Assembly: GCA_903911355.1 (NCBI GenBank)
Contig: CAIWDD010000088.1
Location: 1-64,000 of the forward strand
Direction: 5' to 3'
From: an uncultured Nodularia sp.
GTDB lineage: Bacteria > Cyanobacteriota > Cyanobacteriia > Cyanobacteriales > Nostocaceae
DNA length: 64,000 bases
Of this stretch, positions 48,419 through 59,041 are shown piece by piece (position 1 is the first letter of the stretch; each line of letters begins with the position of its first letter). The position numbers and the translations under genes were made by a program. Below the pieces are notes generated by a model. The model did not search any database, had not been told where the DNA came from, and was given only the letters and a program-made list of their open reading frames with translations.

Positions 48419-48607
48419 ATGAAAATCGGTCGCTTACTTTTAGGCTTATTCCTTCCTCCTTTAGGTGTGTTTCTCACAGTTGGCGTTGGTCCAACTTTGT
48501 TAATTAACATTTTACTCACACTTTTAGGCTGGCTTCCCGGTAGCATCCATGCAGTTTGGGTCATTGCTAAACATGAAGAACTCAATCAACAAGGACGTAG
48601 TTATTAA
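48419..48607 (+). CDS. YqaE/Pmp3 family membrane protein
   Basis: 62 residues, two membrane helices joined by a short turn, with the family signature LPPLGVFL. Pmp3-like proteolipids affect membrane potential and salt or stress tolerance in other organisms. Position beside another small membrane protein hints at a stress role. Confidence 0.85.
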   Translation: MKIGRLLLGLFLPPLGVFLTVGVGPTLLINILLTLLGWLPGSIHAVWVIAKHEELNQQGRSY

Positions 48608-48633
48608 ATTAAAATGAGCGTCTCCATTTAAAG

Positions 48634-48654
48634 AGGGTGGTAATTAACCACCCT
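48634..48654. terminator. hairpin between convergent genes
   Basis: AGGGTGGT and ACCACCCT enclose AATTA, in the gap between the YqaE gene and the convergent coiled-coil gene. A weak T-run on either side; may serve both. Confidence 0.5.
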
Positions 48655-48694
48655 GATTTCTTGGCTGATGAATTTCTCTCAACATTTGTCAAGA

Positions 48695-49498
48695 CTACTT
48701 ACGACTTAGTTCCTCCTGTTTATTATCAGTAGGTGTCTCATCTTTAAAAATCTCAGCAGTGGATAGTAACAACTCCCGTAAAGTTTGTTTAATTTGACGC
48801 TCCTTTCTGGCCATAGCAGCGCCAGCTTCCCCTAGTTTATCTTCTAGGTGCGATCGCTTTTCTTCCACTTGTGTCGCCATAGCCTCAGCTTGGGGACGAG
48901 CCTGATCATACCACTGTTTTGCCTCATCTAGATAATCCTTAACCTCACCATCCCGTCCCCCATAACGCGCAACTAAATTCGCCCGGATAATAGCTAATTG
49001 AGCTTGCAATTGCGCATAACGTTTCTTAAGTAAAGCTACCTCCTCACTATCTTTAATGGTATTAATAGCAGAAGCGATCGCATTTTTAGTATCCTCAGTT
49101 TTATCCTTGCTAGTTTCGGCAATTTCCGTTAAAATGCCATCAACTTCTTGCTGAATTTGTTCCTCTTCACTATCCAATTGTGCTTGCAGCTTCTTGACTT
49201 CTCCTTGAGTTTTTACAATCGCCTCATGTCGGTTGCTATTAATCCCTTCCAAAGCCCCCTCAATGCAAGCTGTGACATCTTCCTGAATTTCCGCCCCCCT
49301 GTTTTGAAAGTTTTCCACCACTGCAGAAACCGCATCTTTTACCAGATAACGAATATCACTAGAACCTGCTTTCAGTTCCGAACTAAGCTGAGAAACAGCA
49401 GATTTAACAATTTCGCGAATGCGCTGAGTTCTTAACTGTCCAGTTTCTTTAACCTGTTGCAAATCGATGGTAATTTGCTCCTTAACATTCTTCGCCAT
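48695..49498 (-). CDS. helical coiled-coil protein of unknown function
   Basis: 267 residues, almost all helix, rich in Glu, Lys, Gln and Ala, with heptad-like stretches (about 90-160 and 195-245). No membrane segment or signal peptide. It recalls LEA/apolipoprotein-like stress proteins of cyanobacteria by composition, but I cannot name a family. The C-terminus is polar (DETPTDNKQEELSRK). Confidence 0.6.
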   Translation of the reverse strand: MAKNVKEQITIDLQQVKETGQLRTQRIREIVKSAVSQLSSELKAGSSDIRYLVKDAVSAVVENFQNRGAEIQEDVTACIEGALEGINSNRHEAIVKTQGEVKKLQAQLDSEEEQIQQEVDGILTEIAETSKDKTEDTKNAIASAINTIKDSEEVALLKKRYAQLQAQLAIIRANLVARYGGRDGEVKDYLDEAKQWYDQARPQAEAMATQVEEKRSHLEDKLGEAGAAMARKERQIKQTLRELLLSTAEIFKDETPTDNKQEELSRK

Positions 49499-49741
49499 TT
49501 TTAACCTTTCCTATTTAAATCACAAAGATGAATGACACAAACAACATCCTCTATGTGCATTATGGTAGATAGTTATAAAAATAAACACATCCCAGAGATA
49601 GAAAATCCTGATAATTTACGACTACAGCATCTCATACCTAATAGATACCCCTAGAATCAAATCTGCGTAACGGTAAACCTCAAAAATATGTACCACCCAT
49701 GTGAGATAATAAGTATTAATAGCTAGTAAATGAGAGAAATT

Positions 49742-49966
49742 ATGTGGCGGGTAAATGTAACTTGTTCCGGTGACGCTTGGAAACAACACGGCGCTAACTT
49801 CAAAAGCATATCAGACAAATATCAAGGCGAATGTATTTCTTCCAAAAAAATGCCAGATGGTACGAGAATCATGGCATATAAAATACAAGATGTCAGCGAT
49901 GCAGAAGCTTTTCAAGAAGAGTGTACCAACATTGCCGGGTTTACAGCTGACTTTGAAGCCCTGTAA
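49742..49966 (+). CDS. small protein of unknown function
   Basis: 74 residues from the second ATG (MWRVNVTCSGDAW), which has GAGAG upstream; the first ATG is four codons earlier. Compact alpha-beta composition with three cysteines, no membrane part. Monocistronic, about 60 bases before leuS. Not recognised. Confidence 0.55.
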   Translation: MWRVNVTCSGDAWKQHGANFKSISDKYQGECISSKKMPDGTRIMAYKIQDVSDAEAFQEECTNIAGFTADFEAL

Positions 49967-50026
49967 CATTCCCCAGCATCTATAATATTGAAGCAAACAC
50001 GATTATAGTCCCGTAGGAGAATTTTG

Positions 50027-52648
50027 GTGGATTCCCGATATAACCCAGCAGACATTGAGGAAAAATGGCAACAAACATGGGCAGAACTTGGCCTAGATAA
50101 GACATCTGCAAATACTAAAATGCCCAAATTCTACGCCCTTTCCATGTTCCCCTATCCATCGGGCAGCCTCCACATGGGTCATGTCCGTAATTATACTATT
50201 ACCGATGTAATTGCACGCCTCAAGGGAATGCAAGGATATAGGGTACTCCACCCCATGGGTTGGGACGCTTTTGGTTTACCAGCAGAAAACGCCGCCATTG
50301 ACCGGGGAGTACCACCAGCCCAGTGGACTTATCAAAACATTGCCCAAATGCGGCAGCAATTAAAGCGTCTGGGTTTGTCTATCAACTGGGACAGCGAAGT
50401 TGCTACCTGTTCACCAGACTATTATAAGTGGACACAGTGGATTTTCTTGCAGTTCTGGCAAGCCGGGTTAGCATATCAAAAAGAAGCAGCAGTAAACTGG
50501 GACCCCGTTGACCAAACTGTGGTAGCTAACGAGCAAGTAGATAACGAAGGTCGTTCTTGGCGCAGTGGGGCAAAAGTTGAGCGAAAACTATTACGCCAGT
50601 GGTTTTTAAAGATTACCGACTACGCCGAAGAATTACTCAACGATTTAGATAAATTAACCGGTTGGCCCGAACGGGTCAAGTTAATGCAAGCTAATTGGAT
50701 TGGTAAGTCTACAGGCGCTTATTTAGAATTTCCCATAGTGGGAAAGGATGAAAAGGTGGCTGTCTACACCACACGCCCAGATACAGTTTATGGTGTCAGC
50801 TATGTAGTATTAGCGCCAGAACACCCTTTAACCCGGGTGGTGACCACCCCGGAGCAAAAACCAGCTGTAGAAGCATTTATTCAAGAAGTTTCCCAGCAAA
50901 GCGAGTTAGAACGCACCGCTGAAGACAAACCCAAGCGCGGTATCCCCACTGGTGGCCAAGTCATCAACCCTTTTACCGGGGAACAAGTACCCATTTGGAT
51001 CGCCGATTATGTACTCTATGAATATGGTACTGGGGCAGTTATGGGTGTACCTGCTCATGATGTGCGAGATTTTAAATTTGCCCGTGTTTATAATTTACCC
51101 ATTGAGTTTGTCATTGCTTCCCCCAATGATGTGGCAGATTTTGACTTAACGCCCACATCACCCACAGATGAAATCACCAAAGTTATTAATATTGAATACA
51201 ATCAGGCATATACTGAGCCAGGAATTTTAATTAATTCCGGGTCTTTCACCGGTATGAATTCCACAGATGCCAAAGAGGCAATCATTAAATATGCTGAGTC
51301 AGAAAATTTTGGTAAACTGCGAATACAATACCGCCTGCGAGATTGGTTAATTTCCCGACAACGCTACTGGGGCGCACCTATACCAGTTATTCACTGTCCC
51401 AATTGTGGCATAGTACCAGTCCCCGATGAGGATTTACCCGTCAGATTACCCGAAGAGGTGGAATTAACCGGGCGTGGGGGTTCACCTTTGACTCAGTTGG
51501 AAAGCTGGGTCAATGTTCCCTGTCCTAGTTGCGGTACTCCCGCTCGGCGAGAAACCGATACCATGGATACCTTTATTGATTCTTCTTGGTATTTCCTACG
51601 CTATCCCGACGCTCAGAATACAGAACAAGTTTTTGACCCCGCTAAAACTAATGACTGGATGCCTGTAGACCAGTATGTGGGTGGTATTGAACACGCTATT
51701 TTACACTTGTTATATTCCCGGTTCTTTACTAAGGTGCTGCGGGATAGAGGTTTACTTAACTTTGATGAACCCTTCGCCCGGTTGTTGACTCAGGGTATGG
51801 TACAGGGTTTAACTTATATGAACCCCAATAAGAGCGGTAAAGATAAATGGGTTCCCTCTCATTTAGTCAACCCAGCAGACCCCCGCGACCCCCAAACAGG
51901 TGAACCATTACAACGCCTCTATGCCACTATGTCTAAGTCTAAGGGTAATGGTGTAGCACCGGAAGATGTGATTAGTAAGTATGGTGTGGATACGGCGCGG
52001 ATGTTTATCCTGTTCAAAGCACCCCCAGAAAAGGATTTGGAGTGGGACGAAGCGGATGTAGAAGGACAGTTTCGCTTTTTAAATCGGGTCTGGCGCTTAG
52101 TAACAGATTATGCTACCGCTGGGGTATGCAGGCAAAAGCCAGAACTTTCTGATTTAACTAAGCCAGAAAAGGAATTACGGCGAGCTATTCACACCGCTAT
52201 TCAAGGGGTGACGGAAGATTTACAAGATGAATATCAATTCAATACCGCTGTTTCGGAATTGATGAAGTTAAGTAATGCTCTCACTGATGCTGAGTGCAAA
52301 AATTCCCCTATTTATGCTGAGGGAGTTCAAACTTTAGTGCTTATGTTAGCTCCTTTTGCCCCCCACATTGCTGAGGAATTGTGGCAGTCTTTGGGTAATA
52401 GTGGTTCTATCCACACTCAAACTTGGCCATCTTTTGACCCCGGAGCTTTGGTAGCTGAGGAAATTACTTTGGTAATTCAGATTAACGGTAAAAAACGTGC
52501 AGATATTTCCGTCCCTGCACAAGCTGATAAGGCGGAGTTAGAAAGATACGCCCGTGAGTCGGAAGTTGTGCAGCGTTACACTGAGGGTAAGGAAATTAAA
52601 AAGGTGATTGTGGTTCCCGGAAAGTTGGTTAATTTTGTAGTTGCTTAA
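50027..52648 (+). CDS. leuS: leucyl-tRNA synthetase
   Basis: 873 residues from GTG, which follows AGGAGA by about seven bases; a TTG codon just before it is also open. Class I signatures: HMGH in [16 protein letters not shown] (about 44-59), KMSKS as [10 protein letters not shown] (about 638-647). The CP1 editing domain (about 225-420; [10 protein letters not shown]) and the C-terminal anticodon-binding domain are complete. It charges tRNA-Leu. Confidence 0.97.
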   Translation: MDSRYNPADIEEKWQQTWAELGLDKTSANTKMPKFYALSMFPYPSGSLHMGHVRNYTITDVIARLKGMQGYRVLHPMGWDAFGLPAENAAIDRGVPPAQWTYQNIAQMRQQLKRLGLSINWDSEVATCSPDYYKWTQWIFLQFWQAGLAYQKEAAVNWDPVDQTVVANEQVDNEGRSWRSGAKVERKLLRQWFLKITDYAEELLNDLDKLTGWPERVKLMQANWIGKSTGAYLEFPIVGKDEKVAVYTTRPDTVYGVSYVVLAPEHPLTRVVTTPEQKPAVEAFIQEVSQQSELERTAEDKPKRGIPTGGQVINPFTGEQVPIWIADYVLYEYGTGAVMGVPAHDVRDFKFARVYNLPIEFVIASPNDVADFDLTPTSPTDEITKVINIEYNQAYTEPGILINSGSFTGMNSTDAKEAIIKYAESENFGKLRIQYRLRDWLISRQRYWGAPIPVIHCPNCGIVPVPDEDLPVRLPEEVELTGRGGSPLTQLESWVNVPCPSCGTPARRETDTMDTFIDSSWYFLRYPDAQNTEQVFDPAKTNDWMPVDQYVGGIEHAILHLLYSRFFTKVLRDRGLLNFDEPFARLLTQGMVQGLTYMNPNKSGKDKWVPSHLVNPADPRDPQTGEPLQRLYATMSKSKGNGVAPEDVISKYGVDTARMFILFKAPPEKDLEWDEADVEGQFRFLNRVWRLVTDYATAGVCRQKPELSDLTKPEKELRRAIHTAIQGVTEDLQDEYQFNTAVSELMKLSNALTDAECKNSPIYAEGVQTLVLMLAPFAPHIAEELWQSLGNSGSIHTQTWPSFDPGALVAEEITLVIQINGKKRADISVPAQADKAELERYARESEVVQRYTEGKEIKKVIVVPGKLVNFVVA

Positions 52649-52664
52649 TAATTTAGTCTGTTAG

Positions 52665-52689
52665 GTGGGTTAGGGTTGACTTAACCCAC
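52665..52689 (+). terminator. hairpin after leuS
   Basis: GTGGGTTA/TAACCCAC with a nine-base loop, followed by a T-rich TATTTATCTCTTT, about 15 bases beyond the leuS stop. Confidence 0.55.
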
Positions 52690-52701
52690 TATTTATCTCT
52701 T

Positions 52702-52806
52702 TATAGCATTTCCCATGCTCGTGAGGTACATTTTTTTTTAGTTTGAGGGAACAGGGAACAGGGAATAGGGAATTGGTGTGTACTTCATGAGCCTGAAAAA
52801 GGCTTT
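52702..52806 (+). repeat. dispersed repeat family A, copy 3
   Basis: TATAGCATTTCCCATGCTCG, GAGGTAC, GGGAACA units, TGTGTACTTCATGAGCC and AAAAAGGCTTT in the same order as at 4818-4943. It lies in the leader region between leuS and the GMC oxidoreductase gene. Confidence 0.85.
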
Positions 52807-52968
52807 ATCCCTGAAATTGTATCAGTTGCTCGTTAGTCTCCCGCAAGTCACCAATTGGCCTTTCTATTGACAGGGTTACCGAATTTTAACCGGAAAAATT
52901 AATAATATTTAACTGTTGCACATCCTCTAAAGTTGTGCCATATTCAATCTAATTCAACAAAGGAAACA

Positions 52969-53019
52969 ATGAAAAAAATCCTTCAGATGACCTTTTTGAA
53001 CAAGACATATTTTGATTAG
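52969..53019 (+). other. 16-codon upstream reading frame
   Basis: AAAGGA precedes an ATG opening MKKILQMTFLNKTYFD and a stop, 16 bases before the likely start of the GMC oxidoreductase. It is the best ribosome site in the region, better than that of the enzyme. It may couple translation to the enzyme or be the remnant of a lost gene. Confidence 0.35.
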
Positions 53020-53035
53020 AGATACTTATCTAAAA

Positions 53036-54685
53036 ATGTTAATTGATGCACGCAAATTACCCCAAGGTGAAACTCTGGAAACTGAAGTTTGTATTGTTGG
53101 ATCTGGACCAGCAGGTATTACTTTAGCGCGTGAATTAGCTGGAACAGATTTTCGGGTTATTTTATTAGAAACTGGTGGATTAAATTTTGATCGTAATACT
53201 CAATCACTGACTTTAGGTGAAAGTGTTAATAATCATTTTGAAACCTTAGAAAGTCAGCGTTGTTTTCAGTTTGGTGGTACGGCTAACTTTTGGAAAATTC
53301 GCCTAGGTAATAATGTCATTGGTGTTAGGTATGCCCCATTAGATAACATAGACTTTGAAAAGCGTGATTGGCTACCTTACAGTGGTTGGCCTTTTGATAA
53401 ATCTCATCTTGATCCTTTTTATAAACGCGCTCATCAACTTTGTCAACTGGGAACTTTTAGTTATGATGCTCAAGATTGGGAAGAGGCTCAAACTCCTTGT
53501 TTGCCATTTTCTGGGAATGTAACTACTAATATGTTTCAGTTTGGCCCTCGTGCTGTATTTACCCATGATTCCCGTGAAGTACTTCAGCAAGCCAGAAATA
53601 TTACCACATATCTCAATGCCAGCCTAGTGGAAATTGAGACAGATGAAACAGCCACAAATGTAACTCGTTTAAGGGTGGCTTGTTTATCTGGCAAAGAATT
53701 TTGGGTAAGTGCAAAATTTACTATACTAGCAACAGGTGGTATAGAAACAGCACGTTTATTATTACTATCAAATAAAGTTCAAACAACTGGTTTAGGTAAT
53801 CAAAATGATCTAGTAGGGAGATTCTTTATGGATCATTCTTTAGTTGATGGTGGTAAATTTATTCCTAGTAATCCAGAGATTTTTCGCAAGACAGCTTTAT
53901 ATGATTTGCGGCGGGTTAATAACATTCCAGTCATGGGTAAGTTAACTTTGACAGAAGAACGTATGCGGCATCAACAATTACTAAATGTTAGTACATTAAT
54001 GTTTCCTATTCCCAAGCTACATCAGTTAGAAGCAGCAAATTCCCTGAAAACATTGCTGTTATCAATACATAAACCACAAGTACGTCAAGATATTCTCAAA
54101 CACTTAAAAAATATTGTTTTCGGTCTTGACTATATCTTACCTGCTGCTTACGGAGCAATTATCAAGCAGGAACCTTTTATTCCTAGTTTGGCTTGGAGTG
54201 GTTGGTCCTATATTCCAGATAAAGAAAGACGATTTGCCGCTTTTAACCTTCTGCAAATAGCTGAACAAGTCCCCGACCCTGACAATCGTATAACACTGAC
54301 TGGCGATCGCGATCGCCTCGGTCGTCAACGAGTAAAGTTACACTGGCGTTGGAATGAAATTGATATTGAGCACATCAATAGAACCCAAGATATTTTACGA
54401 CAAGAAATTGCTCTGGCTGGCATTGGTGAGTTACTTGAACGAGATGGCAATTTACCAAAATTAATCCATCCTGGTTTACATCATCACATGGGAACAACAA
54501 GGATGCATGATGACCCGAAACAGGGTGTTGTTGATAGAAATTGCCAAGTCCATGGTATTTCTAACCTATTCATCGCCAGTAGCTCTGTGTTTCCTACAGG
54601 AGGTTTTGCTAATCCTACACTCACCATTGTTGCTTTAGCCATGAGGTTAGCTGACCATATCAAGAATATTATGGCAGTGAATTAA
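53036..54685 (+). CDS. GMC family oxidoreductase
   Basis: 549 residues from the ATG giving MLIDARKLPQGE, a start common in this family; a TTG eight codons earlier is open. The FAD-binding VCIVGSGPAGITLARELAG (about 22-40) is at the N-terminus. The C-terminal HHHMGTTRMHDD and NLFIASSSVFPTGGFANPTLT hold the GMC-C signature and the catalytic His region. It oxidises an alcohol or sugar group with FAD; the substrate is unknown. Its 3' end overlaps the antisense HicB-like gene by 17 bases. Confidence 0.85.
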   Translation: MLIDARKLPQGETLETEVCIVGSGPAGITLARELAGTDFRVILLETGGLNFDRNTQSLTLGESVNNHFETLESQRCFQFGGTANFWKIRLGNNVIGVRYAPLDNIDFEKRDWLPYSGWPFDKSHLDPFYKRAHQLCQLGTFSYDAQDWEEAQTPCLPFSGNVTTNMFQFGPRAVFTHDSREVLQQARNITTYLNASLVEIETDETATNVTRLRVACLSGKEFWVSAKFTILATGGIETARLLLLSNKVQTTGLGNQNDLVGRFFMDHSLVDGGKFIPSNPEIFRKTALYDLRRVNNIPVMGKLTLTEERMRHQQLLNVSTLMFPIPKLHQLEAANSLKTLLLSIHKPQVRQDILKHLKNIVFGLDYILPAAYGAIIKQEPFIPSLAWSGWSYIPDKERRFAAFNLLQIAEQVPDPDNRITLTGDRDRLGRQRVKLHWRWNEIDIEHINRTQDILRQEIALAGIGELLERDGNLPKLIHPGLHHHMGTTRMHDDPKQGVVDRNCQVHGISNLFIASSSVFPTGGFANPTLTIVALAMRLADHIKNIMAVN

Positions 54686-54863
54686 ATGCAAAGTTCCTTA
54701 CCTCCTCTCGGTCACTAGCAACATCTAACCAACCTTGAACAGCATCTTCAAGCATTTCTAGTAGATGTTCGTAGCTGTCCCCCCAAGTGTGACAACCAGG
54801 TAAAGCAGGTACAGAACCGCACCAAACACCATCTTCCTGCCAAATTAATACTTTAATTTTCAT
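54669..54863 (-). CDS. HicB-like (UPF0150) protein
   Basis: 64 residues of the compact HicB fold: IKVLIWQEDGVWCGSVPALP followed by GCHTWGDSYEHLLEMLEDAV. No ribbon-helix-helix tail and no HicA-type gene beside it, so it is a solitary member. The C-terminal 17 bases are shared, antisense, with the GMC gene. Confidence 0.75.
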   Translation of the reverse strand: MKIKVLIWQEDGVWCGSVPALPGCHTWGDSYEHLLEMLEDAVQGWLDVASDREEVRNFAFNSLP

Positions 54864-54971
54864 AACCAGTACTCAAAATATTGTCATGCCTACATTTTAG
54901 GATTACGGGCGGGTTTACTAGTATGATACTTAATCATCAATAGGGGTCCTGCCTTCACCCATAAGTAAAAC

Positions 54972-56969
54972 TTAACTTCCCAGCATTTTATCTCGTAAAT
55001 TTTTAATGCGATCGCGCAATTTTGCCGCCTCTTCAAATTCCAATTTCTTGGCTGCTGCTTTCATCTGTTCTTCTAACTTCCCAATCAACTCTGGAATCTG
55101 TTCCAAGGGTAATTCATCTATATGTTCATCTACCACTTTTAAATCATTACCATTCAAACGTCGAGAAACTTCTAAAAATGATAAAATGGCATTACTTGAC
55201 TTTTTAACAATGGATTGGGGTGTAATACCGTGCATCCGGTTATATGCAATTTGAATACCCCGCCTCCTGTCTGTTTCATCAATGGCTTTAACCATACTAT
55301 CTGTGAGACGGTCAGCATATAAAATTGCCTGTCCCCGGACGTGACGCGCTGCTCTACCAATAGTTTGAATTAAGGAACGTTCAGCCCGTAAAAAGCCTTC
55401 TTTATCAGCATCCATAATTGCAACTAAGGAAACCTCCGGTAAATCTAAACCTTCCCGTAGCAAGTTTACCCCCACCAAAACATCAAAATTACCCCCGCGT
55501 AAATCCTGTAAAATCTCTATGCGCTCAATAGAATTAATCTCTGAATGCAAATAGCGCACCCGGATACTTTGCTCCTGGAGATACTCGGTCAAATCCTCCG
55601 CCATTTTTTTAGTTAAGGTGGTAATTAAGACCCTTTCTTGGCGTTCTACCCTGTCTTTAATTTCCCCTAATAAATCATCAACTTGTCCTGCTGTGGGGCG
55701 TACAAAAATTTCCGGGTCAACTACCCCAGTCGGTCTAATTACTTGTTCAGCAATATGACCCTGAGATACTTCTAACTCCCAATTTCCTGGGGTGGCGGAA
55801 ACAAAAATACATTGATTCACTTTTTGCCAAAATTCTTCTGCTTGTAACGGTCGGTTATCAGCAGCACTAGGAAGACGAAACCCATGGTCAATTAACACTT
55901 TTTTTCTGGCTTGGTCGCCGTTATACATACCGCGAATTTGTGGTACGGTAACGTGTGATTCATCTATGACTAATAACCAATCTTTGGGAAAATAATCGAT
56001 TAAACATTCTGGGGGTTCTCCGGCTTGTCTTCCCGCTAAGTGACGAGAATAGTTCTCGACCCCGTTACAATAACCTACTTGTTGCAACATTTCCAGGTCG
56101 TAGCGTGTACGCTGGTCTATGCGTTGTGCTTCTAAGAGTTTCCCCCCCTGTTCTAATTGGGCTTTGTGCTGCTTTAACTCCGCCGCAATATCATCACAAG
56201 CCGCTTCTAGGCGTTCCTCGGGGGTGACAAAGTGACGCGCTGGGTAAATATTCACAGTTTCTAAACTGCGGATAATTTCACCGGTCACCGGGTCAATATA
56301 TCTAATAGCGTCGATTTCATCCCCAAAGAATTCTACCCGAATAATTCTGTCTTCATAGGCTGGGCCAATTTCTAAGACATCCCCCCGGACGCGAAAACGT
56401 CCCCGACTCATTTCTACATCGTTACGACTATACTGTACTGATGCTAAATCGCGTAAAATTTGCCGCTGGTTTACTTCCATACCTATGCGCAAGGGAATGG
56501 CAGCTTTGAGATATTCTGCGGGAATACCTAAACCGTAGATACAGCTAATGGAAGCCACTACAATTACATCACGCCTTTCAAAGAGCGATCGCGTGGCGGA
56601 GTGGCGCAACATATCGATTTCATCATTAATCGAAGATGTTTTTTCAATATAGGTATCGGTAACGGGAATATAGGCCTCTGGTTGATAATAATCGTAATAG
56701 CTGACAAAATACTCCACCGCGTTATCAGGAAAAAATTCCCGCAATTCGTTACACAGTTGTGCTGCCAGGGTTTTATTATGGGCTAGTAGTAAGGTGGGCT
56801 TACCCACTTTTTCAATCACTGCGGCTATGGAAAACGTCTTACCTGTACCTGTAGCCCCTAGTAAAGTTTGGTAACGGTTACCAGCTGCAATACTGGCGCT
56901 CAGTTGGGCGATCGCTTGTGGTTGATCTCCTGTGGGAATAAATGGAGCTTGAAGACAAAATCCTGTCAT
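54972..56969 (-). CDS. uvrB: UvrABC system protein B
   Basis: 665 residues, full length. Walker A GATGTGKT (about 38-45), the beta-hairpin [12 protein letters not shown] (about 92-103), DESH Walker B, helicase motif QTIGRAARH (about 530) and a C-terminal UVR domain (about 620-655; [15 protein letters not shown]). It verifies DNA damage in nucleotide excision repair with UvrA and UvrC. Single gene; no LexA box was seen by eye. Confidence 0.97.
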   Translation of the reverse strand: MTGFCLQAPFIPTGDQPQAIAQLSASIAAGNRYQTLLGATGTGKTFSIAAVIEKVGKPTLLLAHNKTLAAQLCNELREFFPDNAVEYFVSYYDYYQPEAYIPVTDTYIEKTSSINDEIDMLRHSATRSLFERRDVIVVASISCIYGLGIPAEYLKAAIPLRIGMEVNQRQILRDLASVQYSRNDVEMSRGRFRVRGDVLEIGPAYEDRIIRVEFFGDEIDAIRYIDPVTGEIIRSLETVNIYPARHFVTPEERLEAACDDIAAELKQHKAQLEQGGKLLEAQRIDQRTRYDLEMLQQVGYCNGVENYSRHLAGRQAGEPPECLIDYFPKDWLLVIDESHVTVPQIRGMYNGDQARKKVLIDHGFRLPSAADNRPLQAEEFWQKVNQCIFVSATPGNWELEVSQGHIAEQVIRPTGVVDPEIFVRPTAGQVDDLLGEIKDRVERQERVLITTLTKKMAEDLTEYLQEQSIRVRYLHSEINSIERIEILQDLRGGNFDVLVGVNLLREGLDLPEVSLVAIMDADKEGFLRAERSLIQTIGRAARHVRGQAILYADRLTDSMVKAIDETDRRRGIQIAYNRMHGITPQSIVKKSSNAILSFLEVSRRLNGNDLKVVDEHIDELPLEQIPELIGKLEEQMKAAAKKLEFEEAAKLRDRIKNLRDKMLGS

Positions 56970-57217
56970 AAAATACCATATCTGATGTTAACCGCACTCT
57001 TTATCCCCTGCTAAAATCAGGACATAAAAGTAATAAATGGCAATACTATTTTACAAAAATTTACAATTTAATGACAATTTAAATTTACTTATGTATCACT
57101 TTAAAAGATACTAATATCATTACTAGGTTATTTCAGGTTACACTCTTGATGAGTAGGGAAAAATCATTTTTCCTTAATTATTGTAAAATCCAGTTAATAA
57201 ACTAGAGGTATCCGTTT

Positions 57218-57685
57218 ATGAGTATTAGTAGCACTGGGGGAGAAACCGATGCTCAACAACAGGATACCAAGCTTAAGGGAGAAAAGACAGTGGCAGTTGA
57301 AAATAAACAGGATAATAATTTGAATACGGATAACGTCGAAAAAGGCTCCGATGTACCAGCACACAAAGACGAAGGTAAATTAGCTATTGCGGGAGTCCGT
57401 CCCATAGGAAGCAGTGAGCTACAAATTGCTGGGACAGTTAAAATTTCTGGAATCCGTCCTATTGGCATCAGTACATTGGCTATAGCTGATACAGTGAATA
57501 TTATGGGTATTCGTCCCATCGCTGCTCAGACATTTCAAGTTGTTGACACCATCAACCTGTCTGGTATTCGTCCCATTGGTGCGAGTACATTAGTAATTGC
57601 CAATAATTACACTTCTTTTGGTAATCGTCCAACAGCATCAAATCTGATTGATGACGCCCCTGTGCTCATGGGTTTTCTAGATTAG
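57218..57685 (+). CDS. 19-residue GIRPI-repeat protein
   Basis: 155 residues. The first about 53 are polar and disordered-looking (many Gln, Asn, Lys, Glu). Then a 19-residue unit repeats four times with RP at 61, 80, 99 and 118, and a fifth diverged copy (NRPTAS) near 137. The consensus is GIRPIGxSTLxIAxTVxIx. The regular spacing and alternating hydrophobics suggest a beta-solenoid. No known function; such repeats are seen in cyanobacterial proteins only, as far as I know. A terminator follows it. Confidence 0.75.
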   Translation: MSISSTGGETDAQQQDTKLKGEKTVAVENKQDNNLNTDNVEKGSDVPAHKDEGKLAIAGVRPIGSSELQIAGTVKISGIRPIGISTLAIADTVNIMGIRPIAAQTFQVVDTINLSGIRPIGASTLVIANNYTSFGNRPTASNLIDDAPVLMGFLD

Positions 57686-57712
57686 TTCTCAAACTAATTG
57701 CAATTAACACCA

Positions 57713-57745
57713 TTTTCCGGTTATTTGAAATAACCGGTTTTTTTG
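57713..57745 (+). terminator. intrinsic terminator of the GIRPI-repeat gene
   Basis: CCGGTTAT and ATAACCGG enclose TTGAA, followed by TTTTTTTG. The remaining 280 bases to the lipoprotein gene hold nothing else I can support. Confidence 0.88.
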
Positions 57746-58023
57746 TTTTTTTTATCTAGAAGAATCTTAGGGTATAAACTTACTTTTTTCCTCAATCTTT
57801 TTATACATATATCTAATATAACCTATGGCAGAAGATGGTAGCCCAAACCTGCAACTAGATTATAAAGATAATTAAAAATACTTGGCAGTGTCATGGCGAA
57901 TCCCAATGATTTTTAGTTGATTTTTTTAGTGTAATTTCAGTGGAATTTAAATAGAACTACCAGGGAGTTAATTAATCACTAATCACGGCTGCTTTGTCAA
58001 TATTTGACTATTAGAGGTAAACA

Positions 58024-58461
58024 ATGAATCTGCTGGAGCAGGGTCGCAAAATTGCGATCGCTTTCATATTAGTTTTAGTGTTAACAATAACTACCGCTTG
58101 CGGTGGCCCTACAGTCACAGAAACAGACCGCAGTGTTACCCCACCTATTGGTAGTAACCAAACTTATGCACAGTTAGAAAGAGGTAATACCCCAACTGGA
58201 CAAAGTTTTGGTGACTGGGTTGTACAAACATCTCAGGGATTAATTCAGGATGCTTATGTACGGGATAACAATAAGCTAGGTGTGGTTATTTCTCCTCAGG
58301 TCAGGCCTAATGAGGTGAGACCTCTAGCAAAATCTTTAGTTCAAGGTTTTCAGAAAAACTTCCCAGAGGAAAACTTAACTGTTTTGGTGTATGGCCCAGA
58401 TAAGCGCTTAATTTTGACCACTCAGTATAACAGGGCGACCAATCAAATTCAGTATAGCTAA
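58024..58461 (+). CDS. lipoprotein of unknown function
   Basis: 145 residues. The lipobox is TTAC (Cys25 or 26) after a hydrophobic stretch (IAFILVLVLTI), so it is probably a lipid-anchored protein. The rest is alpha-beta (about 80-145, VVISPQVRPNEVRPLAKSLV; LTVLVYGPDKRLILTTQY). Not recognised. It is 27 bases before the next gene. Confidence 0.68.
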   Translation: MNLLEQGRKIAIAFILVLVLTITTACGGPTVTETDRSVTPPIGSNQTYAQLERGNTPTGQSFGDWVVQTSQGLIQDAYVRDNNKLGVVISPQVRPNEVRPLAKSLVQGFQKNFPEENLTVLVYGPDKRLILTTQYNRATNQIQYS

Positions 58462-58488
58462 TGGAATCAGGAATAAGGAGTAAGTAAC

Positions 58489-58992
58489 GTGACAAGTAGC
58501 GAAGAGTACAGAAGACAAATTATCAAAGATTTGTCTCAAGGAAATGTAGAATCTCTTGATGATGTTTCCTATGATAACTTTGATGATTTTGCCCAGCGGA
58601 CTACACCTAACCAACGTCGTCAGCTGTTTGGTAAGTCTATCAATACCCAAACAATCCCTTCTAGCCAAATGGAGCCAGAATTACAAAAGGCGATCGCCCA
58701 AATCAAACCCAATGAGCGGGATGATGTCGCTAGGGAGTTTTTTAAAGAATTTAAATCCAGAGGTTTAGACGACAAACAGTTAGAACAACAGTTAAATCTT
58801 TCCACTCGTAACCCTAACCGCATGACTGCTGATGATGTGAGTAAAATTGCATCCTTCGCCTATCACAACCACCCTGATATTTTCCGCGACGTGTTAGCCG
58901 AACAACCCGCTATTATGAAGTTTCTGAGTAATCCCATTGTCGCCGGACTAATTGGTATTGCTGCGGCTAAGTGGTTGGGTGGTCGCAAATAA
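58489..58992 (+). CDS. helical protein of unknown function
   Basis: 167 residues from GTG preceded by AAGGAGTAAG. Mostly helical and acidic; the C-terminal NPIVAGLIGIAAAKWLGGRK is a small membrane-like tail. It lies 27 bases after the lipoprotein gene, so the two form an operon. Not recognised. Confidence 0.6.
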   Translation: MTSSEEYRRQIIKDLSQGNVESLDDVSYDNFDDFAQRTTPNQRRQLFGKSINTQTIPSSQMEPELQKAIAQIKPNERDDVAREFFKEFKSRGLDDKQLEQQLNLSTRNPNRMTADDVSKIASFAYHNHPDIFRDVLAEQPAIMKFLSNPIVAGLIGIAAAKWLGGRK

Positions 58993-58996
58993 TAAA

Positions 58997-59021
58997 ATCT
59001 CCCAAATTCAATTCGGGAGAT
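58997..59021. terminator. hairpin between convergent genes
   Basis: ATCTCCC and GGGAGAT enclose an 11-base loop between the helical-protein gene and the convergent rpe. Weak T-run; probable end of both transcripts. Confidence 0.5.
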
Positions 59022-59041
59022 GTAATTCACATCACGTAAAG

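Noticed and set aside
57253-57519. 88-codon minus-strand frame opposite the GIRPI-repeat gene
   Set aside because: The repeats read antisense; the plus-strand frame has a terminator and better composition.
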